DNA of 55,489 nucleotides from Oscillospiraceae bacterium (GCA_009777475.1 WRLU01000013.1:1-55489), one strand, 5' to 3'. Shown: positions 25,527 to 35,779, counted from the first letter of the stretch. Numbers and translations: made by a program. Notes: generated by a model not told the origin, from the letters alone.

Positions 25527-26834
25527 ATGAAGGTTTGTGTTATTGCACTCGGGTGTGAAAAAAACGTAATCAACTCCGAACAGATGCTGCATCTCTTGGT
25601 GGCCGCCGGCTTTGAAATTGCCGCGGATCCCGGGGAGGCCGACCTGACGGTGGTAAACACCTGCGGGTTCATTGAGGATGCCCGCAGGGAGGCAATTGAG
25701 CAGATTCTTGATGTTTCCCGCTTTCCCTGTAAAATTATTGTTGCCGGATGCATGGCAGAGCGGCACAAGGATGAAATTCTACGAGAGATGCCCGAGGTGT
25801 CCGGTTTAGTCGGCGCAGGCAGATTTGACGATATTGTACAAGCTGTTCATGACGTTATGTCCGGCAAAAAACCTGAATATTTCGGGTCATTGGATGCTCC
25901 GGTCAGCGAGGTCGCTCGTGCCGTTACAAGCCCTCAGTTTTACGCCTTCCTGAAAATCGCGGATGGTTGCTCAAACCATTGCTCCTATTGCGCCATACCG
26001 GATATGCGCGGACCATACCGCTCACGTCCTATGGAAAATATTTTGTCCGAAGCGCGCACGCTGTGCCGGGCCGGGGCAAAGGAGCTTATTCTCATAGCTC
26101 AGGACACTACACTCTGGGGCTATGACCTTTACGGTAAACGCCGTCTGCCTGAGCTTTTGCAAAAGCTCTGTGAGACAGAGGGCCTATGCTGGATTAGAAT
26201 ACACTATCTCTATCCAGATGCATTTACGGATGAGCTAATCGGTGTTTTGGCGCGTGAAGAAAAAATCGTGAAATATCTAGACATCCCCATTCAGCATATA
26301 TCCGGCAATGTTTTGTCGGCTATGAACAGAAGGGAAGACGGAGAGTACATACGCCGGCTTGTGGATAAGCTTAGGGCTGAAATCCCCGGTCTTGTGCTGA
26401 GGACATCCCTTATTGCCGGATTTCCGGGGGAAACCCACGATGATTTTGAAGAGCTGTGTTGCTTTTTGGAGCAATACCAAATCCCAAGGGTCGGTGTTTT
26501 TGCCTATTCCCGCGAAGACGGAACCCCTGCGGCTTCATTTGCAGGACAGATAGAGGAAAGCGAAAAAAGGAGCAGGGTAGAGCGGATTGAAATGATTCAA
26601 AGCCTGGTTATGGATAGCTTTAATCACAACCGCATAGGCAAGGCATATACTGTTATGTGCGAAGAAAACGATACCGTGAACGGATACTATTCCGGGAGAA
26701 GCTATGCCGAATCCCCCGGGGCAGACGGTAAGATTTTCTTCAAGTCCTCTCGTCCGATATCACCGGGCGAGATGGTGGAGGTATATATTAAAGGATGCTT
26801 TGAGGGCGATGTTTTTGGGGAGGCGTGGTTTTGA
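25527..26834 (+). CDS. rimO: Ribosomal protein S12 methylthiotransferase RimO
   Basis: RimO is a radical-SAM enzyme that adds a methylthio group to an aspartate of ribosomal protein S12. The N-terminal UPF0004 domain (residues 1-125) supplies the second cluster cysteines (LGCEKN, NTCGF, AGCMAE). The radical-SAM cluster is Cys148, Cys152 and Cys155 in CSNHCSYC. A TRAM domain closes the protein. The 435-residue length fits RimO, and LGCEKNVINSE separates it from MiaB. The gene overlaps pgsA at TTGA. Confidence 0.94.
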   Translation: MKVCVIALGCEKNVINSEQMLHLLVAAGFEIAADPGEADLTVVNTCGFIEDARREAIEQILDVSRFPCKIIVAGCMAERHKDEILREMPEVSGLVGAGRFDDIVQAVHDVMSGKKPEYFGSLDAPVSEVARAVTSPQFYAFLKIADGCSNHCSYCAIPDMRGPYRSRPMENILSEARTLCRAGAKELILIAQDTTLWGYDLYGKRRLPELLQKLCETEGLCWIRIHYLYPDAFTDELIGVLAREEKIVKYLDIPIQHISGNVLSAMNRREDGEYIRRLVDKLRAEIPGLVLRTSLIAGFPGETHDDFEELCCFLEQYQIPRVGVFAYSREDGTPAASFAGQIEESEKRSRVERIEMIQSLVMDSFNHNRIGKAYTVMCEENDTVNGYYSGRSYAESPGADGKIFFKSSRPISPGEMVEVYIKGCFEGDVFGEAWF

Positions 26835-27367
26835 CTATTCCTAATTCTATTACAACAGCGCGGATTCTTCTCATTCCGCTGTTTATGGTTTGTATGAGCT
26901 ATGACTGGATTATCGCGGCTATGTTACTATTTGCCGGGGTTAGCCTTACAGATTATTTAGACGGTTATCTCGCTCGTAAAATGAATCAGGTTACTGATTT
27001 GGGCAAGGTTCTTGACCCTTTGGCAGATAAGCTTTTGGTAACGGCGGCTATTATATGCTTTGTTGACGACGGCAGAATGGAGGCTTGGATGGCAACGGTA
27101 ATAATCGCAAGAGAAATGATTATCAGCACGTTGAGAGCTGTAACCGCGGCAAAGGGGCTTGTCCTGGAGGCTGGATTGTCGGGCAAAATAAAAACCGTTA
27201 TCCAAATGCTTGGCATACTGTTTATGCTCTCTCCCTGGCACTATATGATGGCTCCCGGGACCCAAATTTATTGGTTTGTTATTGCCGCTTGGCTGATAAC
27301 TGTAGTAACCGTCTGGTCCGGTGCCGATTATCTATGGGAGCACCGGAGAATATTGAGAAAGCTATGA
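26831..27367 (+). CDS. pgsA: CDP-diacylglycerol-glycerol-3-phosphate 3-phosphatidyltransferase
   Basis: PgsA makes phosphatidylglycerol phosphate, the precursor of anionic membrane lipids. The CDP-alcohol transferase motif is complete (DYLDGYLAR followed by G, D and D in LGKVLDPLADK, around residues 40-65), with several membrane helices around it. I start it at TTG 26831, seven bases after GGGGAGG and overlapping the rimO stop; the GTG at 26825 is too close to that site. The order rimO-pgsA is common in Firmicutes. Confidence 0.94.
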   Translation: MTIPNSITTARILLIPLFMVCMSYDWIIAAMLLFAGVSLTDYLDGYLARKMNQVTDLGKVLDPLADKLLVTAAIICFVDDGRMEAWMATVIIAREMIISTLRAVTAAKGLVLEAGLSGKIKTVIQMLGILFMLSPWHYMMAPGTQIYWFVIAAWLITVVTVWSGADYLWEHRRILRKL

Positions 27368-28593
27368 CAAATAAGCCCTTAATAATCATTGGCGCGGGGG
27401 CGGCAGGAATGATGGCTGCCGGTCACGCGGCTTCCCGCGGATTGCCTGTTCTTGTTTTGGAATGCAATGGACAAGCGGGGGCTAAGCTCAGCATCACGGG
27501 CAAGGGCCGGTGCAACCTTACGAATGATTGCACACCTGATGAGTTTTTAGAAGGAATTGCATTCAATGGACGGTTTCTTTACAGTGCCTTAGCCCAATTC
27601 CCCCCCTCCGGTACCATGTCGTTTTTCGAGGGGCTGGGCCTGTTGCTGAAAACAGAAAGAGGCAGAAGAGTTTTTCCAAAGTCAGGCAGGGCATCAGACT
27701 TAGTTTCCTGTCTGTACTCATGGAATAAACGTCAGGGGGTAATTTTCAGGTTCAACACAAGAGCAACCGGGCTTGGTTCAGAAAATGGGTCTGTTTCAGG
27801 CGTGTATGCTTCAAATGAATTTATACCCGCCGAGAATGTTGTTGTTGCATGCGGCGGAATGTCGTTTCCTAAAACAGGATCAACTGGTGATGGTTACGAG
27901 CTGGCAAAGCAGGCGGGGCATACCATAGCCACTCCAAGGCCTTCATTAGTGCCGTTCAATTCACCGAACGGATATTGCCGGGATTTACAGGGTCTTGCCT
28001 TAAAAAATGTGACACTTCGGCTAAGTGACAGCAACGGCAAAACGCTTTTTTCCGATGGTCCGGGGGAAGTTTTGTTTACGCATTTTGGGATATCAGGCCC
28101 CCTTGCCCTTAGCGCATCTGCCCATTGGGAGAATGGGGCAAATATAAACATTGACCTCAAGCCCGGCATGAGTGAAAAAATGTTGGATGCCCGAATTTTA
28201 AGAGATTTTAAAAAATATCATTCAAAAATTTTAAAAAACTCCCTGTCAGATTTACTTCCCGGAGGTATAATTCCGGTTATAATAAGCCTGTCAGATATTG
28301 CAGAGGACAAAAAAATCTCTGCAATTACAAAAGCCGAACGTCTACGGCTTTTAAATGTACTGAAAAATTTCCCCATACGCATTTCAGGAACACGCACCAT
28401 TCAAGAAGCAATAATAACCAGGGGAGGAGTCGTTTGTCATGAAATTCATCCCAAAACCTTGGAGTCAAAGCTCTGCAGAGGCTTGTATTTTGCAGGGGAG
28501 GTCATAGACTTGGACGGATACACCGGAGGTTATAATCTGCAAATAGCCTGGTCAACAGGTTACGTTGCGGGAATAAACGCTGGTCGATGCTAA
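27364..28593 (+). CDS. HI0933/YhiN-family flavoprotein (BaiN-like)
   Basis: A 409-residue FAD-dependent oxidoreductase of the HI0933 family. The dinucleotide-binding motif GAGAAGMMAAGHAA is at the N-terminus, TGKGRCNLTN is the family signature, and FAGEVIDLDGYTGGYNLQIAWSTG is the C-terminal FAD block. Some relatives reduce bile-acid intermediates (BaiN), but most have no known substrate. The frame is open far upstream inside pgsA; ATG 27364 shares ATGA with the pgsA stop and matches the family start. Confidence 0.9.
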   Translation: MTNKPLIIIGAGAAGMMAAGHAASRGLPVLVLECNGQAGAKLSITGKGRCNLTNDCTPDEFLEGIAFNGRFLYSALAQFPPSGTMSFFEGLGLLLKTERGRRVFPKSGRASDLVSCLYSWNKRQGVIFRFNTRATGLGSENGSVSGVYASNEFIPAENVVVACGGMSFPKTGSTGDGYELAKQAGHTIATPRPSLVPFNSPNGYCRDLQGLALKNVTLRLSDSNGKTLFSDGPGEVLFTHFGISGPLALSASAHWENGANINIDLKPGMSEKMLDARILRDFKKYHSKILKNSLSDLLPGGIIPVIISLSDIAEDKKISAITKAERLRLLNVLKNFPIRISGTRTIQEAIITRGGVVCHEIHPKTLESKLCRGLYFAGEVIDLDGYTGGYNLQIAWSTGYVAGINAGRC

Positions 28594-28693
28594 AGGAAGC
28601 TTATTTTAGAATCTGACTAAATAGATTTTGTCTTGAGATGATTTTGAGTTGAAGGTGCTGAAAATGAGGCTCATGCTTTCCCTTGTGCAGTGC

Positions 28694-28723
28694 TTGACAG
28701 ATAAAGCCGGCGTGTGATATTTT
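28694..28723 (+). promoter_or_regulatory. Promoter of pheT
   Basis: TTGACA at 28694-28699 and TATTTT at 28718-28723 have an 18-base spacer, with TGA forming an extended -10. The leader to ATG 28804 is about 75 bases, with a GCGGCA/TGCCGC hairpin at about 28730-28751. It is too short for a T-box. Confidence 0.6.
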
Positions 28724-28803
28724 AGTAGTGCGGCAGGGAGATAGGTGCCGCGATACCGGGCTTGTAAAAGGCTCAATTGCAACAAAGAAAGGAACCCTTC
28801 ACT

Positions 28804-31179
28804 ATGAAACTTTCCCTTGAATGGATTTCAAGCCTCGTAGACCTGGGCGGAGTCACTGCCGAACAGTTGGCGGATGCGTTTACCTTTTCCGGGAGCAAGG
28901 TGGAGACAATATGGCGGCAGGGAGATGAAATACAAAATGTGGTTGTAGCCAATATTCTTTCCGTTGAAAAGCACCCGGACGCAGATCGTTTGTTTGTCTG
29001 CCGGGCAAACGCCGGGCAAAACGAGACATTGCAAGTCATTACCGCTGCGACCAATGTTACCCCTGGCGCGTTTGTGCCTTTAGCATTAGATGGTGCTGTT
29101 TTGCCGGGCGGCGTTAAGATTAAATCAGGCAAAATGCGCGGTCTTGTTTCTAGTGGGATGTTCTGCGGCGGCACTGAGATCGGATTGACCGATGCTGATG
29201 AGCCGGGAGCCGGAACAGACGTTCTAATCCTAACCGGCAACGACTGGATCCCCGGTATGGATATACGTCAGGCACTTGGGCTTGATGATACTACACTTGA
29301 ATTTGAAATTACTAATAACCGTCCGGATTGTCTCTCTGTTTTAGGCCTCGCCAGAGAAGCCGCGGCGGTGTTGGGCAGACCCTTTACCCCACCTCAGCCT
29401 GAAGCTGTTTCGGAAAATGGCGATATTTCAGATATGCTTAAAATTTCTATTGAAGCCCCTGGGCTTTGTTCTCGTTATACGGCGCGGATGGTTGAAAATA
29501 TAAAAATTGAGCCCTCACCGCGCTGGATGCGCCGGAGGCTAAGATCCTGCGGCATAAGGCCGATAAACAACATTGTAGATATCACTAACTACGTCATGCT
29601 GGAGACAGGTCAGCCGCTGCACGCTTTTGACTATTCTTGCCTTAAGGACGGCACGTTAGTTGTCCGCACTGCAAGAGATGGTGAAGCCCTACAAACCCTT
29701 GATGGGCAGGAAAGGACTTTGGATTCATCAATGCTTGTAATAGCCGATTCCTGTAACCCCGCTGCCGTTGCGGGAGTTATGGGTGGGCTGACCAGTGAGA
29801 TTACCAATGACACCCAGAGACTTGTATTTGAATCAGCAAATTTCAATGGGGCGAGCGTACGGAAAACCGCCTTGCGGTTGTCTATGCGTACAGATGCATC
29901 GTCTCGTTTTGAAAAGGGTTTAGACCCGACCGCTACCCCTTCTGCCGCCGAGCGGGCGTGCCGGCTCACCGTCCAATTGGGTGCGGGGCAGATAATAGGC
30001 GGCATGGCCGATGTTGCCGCACCCATACCAGCCCCATTAAAAATCCCTCTGGATACAGAAAAAATCAACGCTTTTCTCGGAACGGCAATACCAAGAGAGG
30101 AGATGGTAAGATTTTTGAATTCTTTAGGGTTTGATGTCTCTCAGGATATAATCACCATACCCTCCTGGCGCAGGGATGTTGCAATTTGGCAGGATATAGC
30201 TGAAGAGATTGCACGGATGTACGGTTATGATAAAATTCCGGCTACCTTAGCCCTGTCTAAAACGCAGGGATGGCTTTTACCTGAACAACAGTTTAAGGAA
30301 ACACTTTGCCGGATTTGCCTCTCTCTCGGGTTTGATGAAATGTTAACATATTCCTTTATCGGCCCGGCAGACTATGACAAAATCGCCTTGTCTGCCGATG
30401 ACCCACTGCGAAAATGCCGTGCTTTGATGAACCCAGAGGGTGAAGAAACCAGCTTTATGCGTACCACGGCACTGCCGTCCTTGCTTGCTTCTCTTGCCCG
30501 GAATGCTTCTGTCCGCAATCCCTCAGCGTATCTGTTTGAGTTGGCAACTGTTTATATTGAGGAGGGCGAACGTCTTCCCCGTGAAGCCTCTCGGTTGGTA
30601 TTAGGTGGCTATGATAAAAATTTTGATTTTTTGCGTCTCAAAGGTGCCGTGGAAGCTGTTTTGGAGCAAATCAACTCCAAACCGGCGTTCTTTTCCGGTT
30701 CAAGCTACCCTTCATATCACCCGGGACGCCAGGCAACTGTGCGGACTCGTGACGGAGATATTGGGGTTTTGGGTGAAATTCATCCGTCTGTGTTGAAAAA
30801 CTATGGACTTAACACCCGGGTATATGCTTGTGAGCTTGACATTGACACGTTATATCGCTCGAGGGCAGGGTACCCTAGATACAAGGACATACCAAAATAC
30901 CCTGCTATAATACGTGATTTAGCACTGATTTGTCCTGCAGAGTGTTCCCATGCCGATCTGGAAGCACTGATTCGCAAAAACGGCGGCGGGAATTTAGTTG
31001 CCGTTGACCTCTTTGATGTTTACACGGATGAAAAGCTTGGCAATGGCAAAAGGAGCATGGCGTATACCCTTACCTTCCGTGCGGCTGGCCGTACCCTGCG
31101 CGATGAAGAGGTTGATGATGTGATCAAGAAAATATTATACTTAGCGGAAAGCAAGCTGAATGCTGTGTTGAGAGGATAG
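28804..31179 (+). CDS. pheT: Phenylalanine-tRNA ligase beta subunit
   Basis: PheT forms the alpha2-beta2 synthetase with PheS and carries editing and tRNA-binding functions. The 791 residues show the EMAP-like tRNA-binding domain (about 40-150), the B3/B4 editing domain (about 210-385), B5 (about 400-475), the catalytic-like core and the anticodon-binding FDX-ACB domain (about 698-790, YPRYKDIPKYPAIIRDLAL). ATG 28804 follows GAAAGGAA. Unusually, no pheS lies upstream; the gene has its own promoter after a 210-base gap. A partner must be elsewhere in the genome. Confidence 0.97.
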   Translation: MKLSLEWISSLVDLGGVTAEQLADAFTFSGSKVETIWRQGDEIQNVVVANILSVEKHPDADRLFVCRANAGQNETLQVITAATNVTPGAFVPLALDGAVLPGGVKIKSGKMRGLVSSGMFCGGTEIGLTDADEPGAGTDVLILTGNDWIPGMDIRQALGLDDTTLEFEITNNRPDCLSVLGLAREAAAVLGRPFTPPQPEAVSENGDISDMLKISIEAPGLCSRYTARMVENIKIEPSPRWMRRRLRSCGIRPINNIVDITNYVMLETGQPLHAFDYSCLKDGTLVVRTARDGEALQTLDGQERTLDSSMLVIADSCNPAAVAGVMGGLTSEITNDTQRLVFESANFNGASVRKTALRLSMRTDASSRFEKGLDPTATPSAAERACRLTVQLGAGQIIGGMADVAAPIPAPLKIPLDTEKINAFLGTAIPREEMVRFLNSLGFDVSQDIITIPSWRRDVAIWQDIAEEIARMYGYDKIPATLALSKTQGWLLPEQQFKETLCRICLSLGFDEMLTYSFIGPADYDKIALSADDPLRKCRALMNPEGEETSFMRTTALPSLLASLARNASVRNPSAYLFELATVYIEEGERLPREASRLVLGGYDKNFDFLRLKGAVEAVLEQINSKPAFFSGSSYPSYHPGRQATVRTRDGDIGVLGEIHPSVLKNYGLNTRVYACELDIDTLYRSRAGYPRYKDIPKYPAIIRDLALICPAECSHADLEALIRKNGGGNLVAVDLFDVYTDEKLGNGKRSMAYTLTFRAAGRTLRDEEVDDVIKKILYLAESKLNAVLRG

Positions 31180-31191
31180 GAGTTGTATCTT

Positions 31192-32079
31192 ATGAAAACG
31201 TGCCTGGTTTTTCCCGGTCAAGGGTCACAATCCCCCGGAATGGGAAAAAGCTACTACGATTCATATCCGGAGGTGCGTGATGTTTTAACTAAGGGGAGCT
31301 ACGTTACCGACCGCGATTTGGCAGACCTATGCTTTAACTCGGAGCCTGAATACCTGAACCGCACCGAAAATGCACAGCTTGCTATTTTTGCCATATCGGC
31401 CGCTCTTTTTGCCCTAGTCGATGGCAAAGGCGTTAAATTTGATGCCCTGGCGGGTTTTTCGCTCGGCGAATGTACTGCGCTGTACGCCTCCGGTATGATT
31501 TCATTGGAGGATGCCTTTCGCTTAGTGCAACAGAGGGGAGTTCTCATGCAACAGGCCGCCGATTCCGGGATGGGTGCCATGTGTGCCGTTTTGGGATTAG
31601 ATGGTAATACAATAAAAGCACTTGCGGCAGGCACCGAAGCAGAGCCAGTTAATTTTAACTGCCCGGGTCAGGTTGTTATTTCCGGAACACCCAAGGGGAT
31701 TGAATTATTATCCTCCCGCTGTAAGGAGGCGGGTGCCAAACGAATTGTCCCATTGACTCTGTCAGGGGCGTTTCATACAAATGCAATGGCTACGGCTGCT
31801 CAAAAGCTCTCTGAAACGGCAAAAGCCTTCAAAAGCTCCCCAATGGGCATTGCGGTATATACAAACCTAACTGGATTCCCCCTTGCTCCGGACACAAGCC
31901 TATCGGAGCATTTGTCTGAGCATATGCAAAGCCCGGTATTGTGGCAAAGCACAATAGAGAATCTGATAAGCGATGGTATTGCCAGCTTTGTTGAGGTTGG
32001 CGCGGGGAATACTCTTTCAAGGTTTATTTCAAAAACCAGCAAAAATGCTACTGTCACGTTGCTAGAAGAGTTAATTTAG
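31192..32079 (+). CDS. fabD: Malonyl-CoA:ACP transacylase
   Basis: FabD loads malonate on acyl carrier protein for fatty-acid synthesis. The N-terminal FPGQGSQ, the nucleophile Ser90 in GFSLGE and the histidine in SGAFHTNAM are all present. At 295 residues it is near the usual length. ATG 31192 is nine bases after AGGAG; the upstream in-frame TTG 31183 is too close to that site. It lies 12 bases after pheT, away from any other fab gene. Confidence 0.93.
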   Translation: MKTCLVFPGQGSQSPGMGKSYYDSYPEVRDVLTKGSYVTDRDLADLCFNSEPEYLNRTENAQLAIFAISAALFALVDGKGVKFDALAGFSLGECTALYASGMISLEDAFRLVQQRGVLMQQAADSGMGAMCAVLGLDGNTIKALAAGTEAEPVNFNCPGQVVISGTPKGIELLSSRCKEAGAKRIVPLTLSGAFHTNAMATAAQKLSETAKAFKSSPMGIAVYTNLTGFPLAPDTSLSEHLSEHMQSPVLWQSTIENLISDGIASFVEVGAGNTLSRFISKTSKNATVTLLEELI

Positions 32080-32140
32080 GACATTGGAAACAGATTCTGT
32101 TATATAAGGGCGATTAGATTAAGAAAGGCAGGGAAACACA

Positions 32141-33496
32141 ATGAATGAATCCTTTGAAAGCACATTCAATGATTCTGTCCCTAACACAGCCGAGGTTAAA
32201 AACAGCAGATCAGATGAGCAACTGAAGGGCGTTGCACAAGGTAACACTGCGGACACAGGCTTGTCTTGGAGCTTTTCTTTCACTCCGGAGCAGCCTTTTC
32301 GGCCGTCCTCCCATTGTCAGCAGTATCCGAATCCGCCCGAGAAAGATGGCCGGTCTGTTGATGGCCAGCCCCAGCAGCAGCTACCCCTGCCTGGAGCAGG
32401 TCACCCTTCTGGGGCAGGCTTTGTCCCCCATACCCCCCCTGGGTTTACGCCGCCTAATGCGGAATTCGTTCCACATACACAAGGAACTGCATTTCCGATG
32501 CAGGGATTTACACAATACACGGCCCATACGCCTCCGGGCTATCCCGCTCCCCCGGTACCCCCTTATCCCGCACCCTACCCATGTCAGCCTGTCATTCACA
32601 CCGTTGATCCCAATACCAAGGGCAGATGCTTTCCGCGGTCGTTGGTGCCGCTTCTTATTTATTTTGCTACGCAGATTATTGCCGGAATTGTTTATTTCGC
32701 TTTTGAGCTTGCACAAAACCCCTACTTGTTCAATCTCCACCCCGAAAAGTTAACAAAAATGCTTCTTGACAGCTTTATATTCCAAAGTATGTTGATAAGC
32801 TCTTTTTTCTGTATTGCTGCCATGCTTCTCCTTTACAGAATGGAAATGCGTATCATACGTTATTTTCCGGGTTCCTTTTTCCTCCCGAAAAAACCGTTTG
32901 CCCTGAATTTAAGCGGTGAAAAATCTCCGTTTTTGCTCTTTCCGGTTGTCGCCATAATTTCGGTGGGTGCCAATATTTTAGTAGCCTCGGGCATTGCCAT
33001 ATTGGAAAACCTTACAATTATACCCCAGACAATTGACCATTTATTTGGCTCGGGACCTGCCATGCCGGAGCTTGGCTCGGGGCTTTTCCTCGTCATGCTG
33101 CTAGGCGTTGGAATTGTGGTTCCTATTGCCGAAGAGCTTTGTTTTAGGCTGATGATGTTCAATCATTTACGCCGGGGCTTTGGTCTCCGTGCAGCTAACC
33201 TTATACAGGCGGCAGTTTTCGGATTGGTTCACGGTCATCCGATTCAGATATGCTACGCATTCGCTCTGGGTCTGTTTTTAGGCTGGGCATACGAACGCTC
33301 CCGCCGTATATGGATACCTGTTGCAATCCATATTTCTTTTAACTTGGCGGGTGTGATTGTTCCGTATGTTAGAGAAATAAATTCTATTTTATCCAACGGA
33401 ATTGTACCGCTGATTTTAGCCCTGCCCGCCGCCGCCATTGTTATAACCGGGCTTCTTGCTTGCAATGAAATCTTTAATAAAACTGCAAAATCTTGA
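32141..33496 (+). CDS. CPBP-family intramembrane metalloprotease with Pro-rich head
   Basis: The 451-residue protein has a hydrophilic N-terminal region rich in Pro, Gln and His (residues 1-160), then about seven or eight membrane helices. The CPBP (Abi/CAAX protease) motifs are Glu331-Glu332 with Arg336 in EELCFR, a His in GLVHGHP, and HISFNLAG. Relatives process prenylated proteins or give bacteriocin self-immunity. The long Pro-rich cytoplasmic head is unusual and may bind a partner. AAAGGCAGGG precedes the ATG. Confidence 0.88.
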   Translation: MNESFESTFNDSVPNTAEVKNSRSDEQLKGVAQGNTADTGLSWSFSFTPEQPFRPSSHCQQYPNPPEKDGRSVDGQPQQQLPLPGAGHPSGAGFVPHTPPGFTPPNAEFVPHTQGTAFPMQGFTQYTAHTPPGYPAPPVPPYPAPYPCQPVIHTVDPNTKGRCFPRSLVPLLIYFATQIIAGIVYFAFELAQNPYLFNLHPEKLTKMLLDSFIFQSMLISSFFCIAAMLLLYRMEMRIIRYFPGSFFLPKKPFALNLSGEKSPFLLFPVVAIISVGANILVASGIAILENLTIIPQTIDHLFGSGPAMPELGSGLFLVMLLGVGIVVPIAEELCFRLMMFNHLRRGFGLRAANLIQAAVFGLVHGHPIQICYAFALGLFLGWAYERSRRIWIPVAIHISFNLAGVIVPYVREINSILSNGIVPLILALPAAAIVITGLLACNEIFNKTAKS

Positions 33497-33513
33497 ATCG
33501 GAGGGCTTAGGGA

Positions 33514-35679
33514 GTGAATAAAATAATAACGGCACTAATCGGAGAGTTTTCCCTTTCCCAGCGGGATGCCGAAAATATCATTGACTTAATAGATGACGGA
33601 AACACAATCCCATTTATTGCCAGATACCGCAAGGAGATGACAGGAGGGATTGATGACCAGAGGCTGCGTGAGTTTGCTGATCGTTTGGCGTATTTGCGCA
33701 ATCTGGAGGCTCGCCGCCAAGAGGTTATGGACTCCATCTTAGAGCAGGATAAGCTGACTGATGAAATTTCAGCGGCGTTAGATGCGGCTGTTACGCTATC
33801 TGAAATCGAGGATATTTATCGCCCGTTCCGCCCTAAACGCCGTACCAGGGCTACTATTGCGCGGGAAAAGGGCTTGGAGGGTCTGGCTGAAATCTTGTTT
33901 GCCCAAAACATTATGCAGGGAACCGCGGACGAGCTTGCAGAACCATACGCAGACCCGGAAAAGGGTGTGAACAACACGCAAGAGGCACTGCAGGGGGCCA
34001 TGGATATTATCGCGGAAGAAATTTCGGATAACGCCGAATTGCGCAAACGTCTGCGAACCCTCATTTTACGCGATGGTATCCTTATTTCCAAGGCCAACAC
34101 ACCTGATGATTCAGTATACCGTACGTATTATGATTATCAGGAGAAAATAGACAAAATTGCCAATCACAGAATATTGGCAATCAACCGGGGTGAGAGAGAA
34201 AAATTTCTCAAGGTGTCAATATCATGCCCGGAGGGCTTGGCATTGGGTATGATTGAGCGGACAAACTTCCGTGGCGACTCAGTGACCACATCCCTCGTCA
34301 GGCAGTCAGGGGAGGATGCTTGGAAACGTCTGATTTTCCCATCAATTGAAAATGAGGTTCGTGCCATGCTCAAGGAACGCGCAGATACACAGGCGATTTC
34401 ATCATTTGCCCTTAATTTGCGCGGACTTTTAATGCAGCCACCGGTCAAGGGCAAAACTGTGCTTGGCTTTGACCCTGCCTATCGTACCGGCTGTAAGCTG
34501 GCGGCAGTAGATGAAACCGGAAAGGTTTTAATTACGGATGTAATTTACCCTACCCCGCCCCAAAATAAAACTCAAGAGGCTAGAAGCACACTGAAAAAGA
34601 TGATTGACCGTTACGGCATTGAGGTTATTGCCATAGGAAACGGCACAGCATCCAAGGAATCGGAAATTTTCATAGCTGATTTACTTAAGGAAGTGCCAGG
34701 CTTGCAATATATTGTTGTCAATGAAGCGGGGGCATCGGTCTATTCTGCATCCAAGCTGGCGGCTCAGGAATTTCCGGAGTTTGATGTTTCCCTAAGAAGT
34801 GCTGCCTCAATTGCGCGGCGTTTGCAGGATCCTTTAGCTGAATTAGTCAAAATCGACCCTAAATCCATCGGGGTAGGTCAATATCAGCATGATATGCCGC
34901 CAAAAGAGCTGCAGGGAGCATTGGGAGGGGTTGTAGAGGACTGTGTAAATGCTGTGGGGGTAGATGTCAATACGGCATCTGCATCATTATTGTCCCATGT
35001 AGCCGGAATTTCTGCCCCGATAGCAAAGAACATTGTGTCATGGCGTGAAAAAAACGGCCCCTTCCCCGAACGCAGTACCTTGAAAAATGTTCCCAAGCTA
35101 GGACCAAAAGCCTTTGAGCAGTGTGCCGGATTCCTTCGTGTTCCTGAAAGCCGTCATATTTTAGATAATACCCATGTTCATCCCGAGTCCTACAAAGCCG
35201 CCGAGACTTTGCTTTCGCTTTGCGGCTACACCAAGGATGACGTAAAATATGGCAGATTAGGTGAGTTGCCTGAGCGTACCGAAAAATTAGGGAAAGAGGA
35301 AGCTGCCCGGCGTTGCGGGGTTGGGTTGCCTACATTAACAGATATAATTTCCGAGCTTATAAAGCCGGGGCGGGATGTGCGGGACAGCCTTCCCCTGCCT
35401 ATGCTGCGTACCGATGTTATGGACATGAATGATCTGAAGCCGGGTATGCAGCTTACAGGAACGGTTAGGAATGTAGTGGACTTTGGTGCTTTTGTAGATA
35501 TAGGAGTCCACCAGGACGGCCTTGTCCATATATCGCAAATTTCCTCCCGGCACATACGTCACCCCTCCGAGGCCCTGAGGGTTGGCGACATTATTGAGGT
35601 ATGGGTGATAGAATGTGACCCGGGCAGAAAAAGAATATCGCTGACCATGAAAAAACCTCCCGGGCAGAAAAATGATTAA
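33514..35679 (+). CDS. tex: Tex-family S1 RNA-binding protein
   Basis: Tex is a conserved nucleic-acid-binding protein linked to transcription. The 721 residues show the N-terminal helical part (FIARYRKEMTGG), the YqgF-like RNase fold (VLGFDPAYRTGCKLA, about 320), helix-hairpin-helix motifs (AKNIVSWREKNGPF, about 508) and a C-terminal S1 domain (about 645-715, VVDFGAFVDIGVHQDGLVHIS). It starts at GTG 33514, after GGAGGG, 17 bases behind the CPBP gene. Confidence 0.95.
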   Translation: MNKIITALIGEFSLSQRDAENIIDLIDDGNTIPFIARYRKEMTGGIDDQRLREFADRLAYLRNLEARRQEVMDSILEQDKLTDEISAALDAAVTLSEIEDIYRPFRPKRRTRATIAREKGLEGLAEILFAQNIMQGTADELAEPYADPEKGVNNTQEALQGAMDIIAEEISDNAELRKRLRTLILRDGILISKANTPDDSVYRTYYDYQEKIDKIANHRILAINRGEREKFLKVSISCPEGLALGMIERTNFRGDSVTTSLVRQSGEDAWKRLIFPSIENEVRAMLKERADTQAISSFALNLRGLLMQPPVKGKTVLGFDPAYRTGCKLAAVDETGKVLITDVIYPTPPQNKTQEARSTLKKMIDRYGIEVIAIGNGTASKESEIFIADLLKEVPGLQYIVVNEAGASVYSASKLAAQEFPEFDVSLRSAASIARRLQDPLAELVKIDPKSIGVGQYQHDMPPKELQGALGGVVEDCVNAVGVDVNTASASLLSHVAGISAPIAKNIVSWREKNGPFPERSTLKNVPKLGPKAFEQCAGFLRVPESRHILDNTHVHPESYKAAETLLSLCGYTKDDVKYGRLGELPERTEKLGKEEAARRCGVGLPTLTDIISELIKPGRDVRDSLPLPMLRTDVMDMNDLKPGMQLTGTVRNVVDFGAFVDIGVHQDGLVHISQISSRHIRHPSEALRVGDIIEVWVIECDPGRKRISLTMKKPPGQKND

Positions 35680-35712
35680 AATTTTACATATTGCCCTTTT
35701 TCTAAAACATAC

Positions 35713-35741
35713 TTGACTTATAGGAATTATCGGCATATAAT
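35713..35741 (+). promoter_or_regulatory. Promoter of the small lipoprotein and pth-prmA
   Basis: TTGACT at 35713-35718 and a perfect TATAAT at 35736-35741 are separated by 17 bases. Confidence 0.85.
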
Positions 35742-35779
35742 CAGTAACATAGATAAGATAGTAATAGGAGATGATGAGC

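Noticed and set aside
28724..28803. T-box leader for pheT
   Set aside because: The leader is only about 75 bases, with one small hairpin and no antiterminator or T-box sequence.
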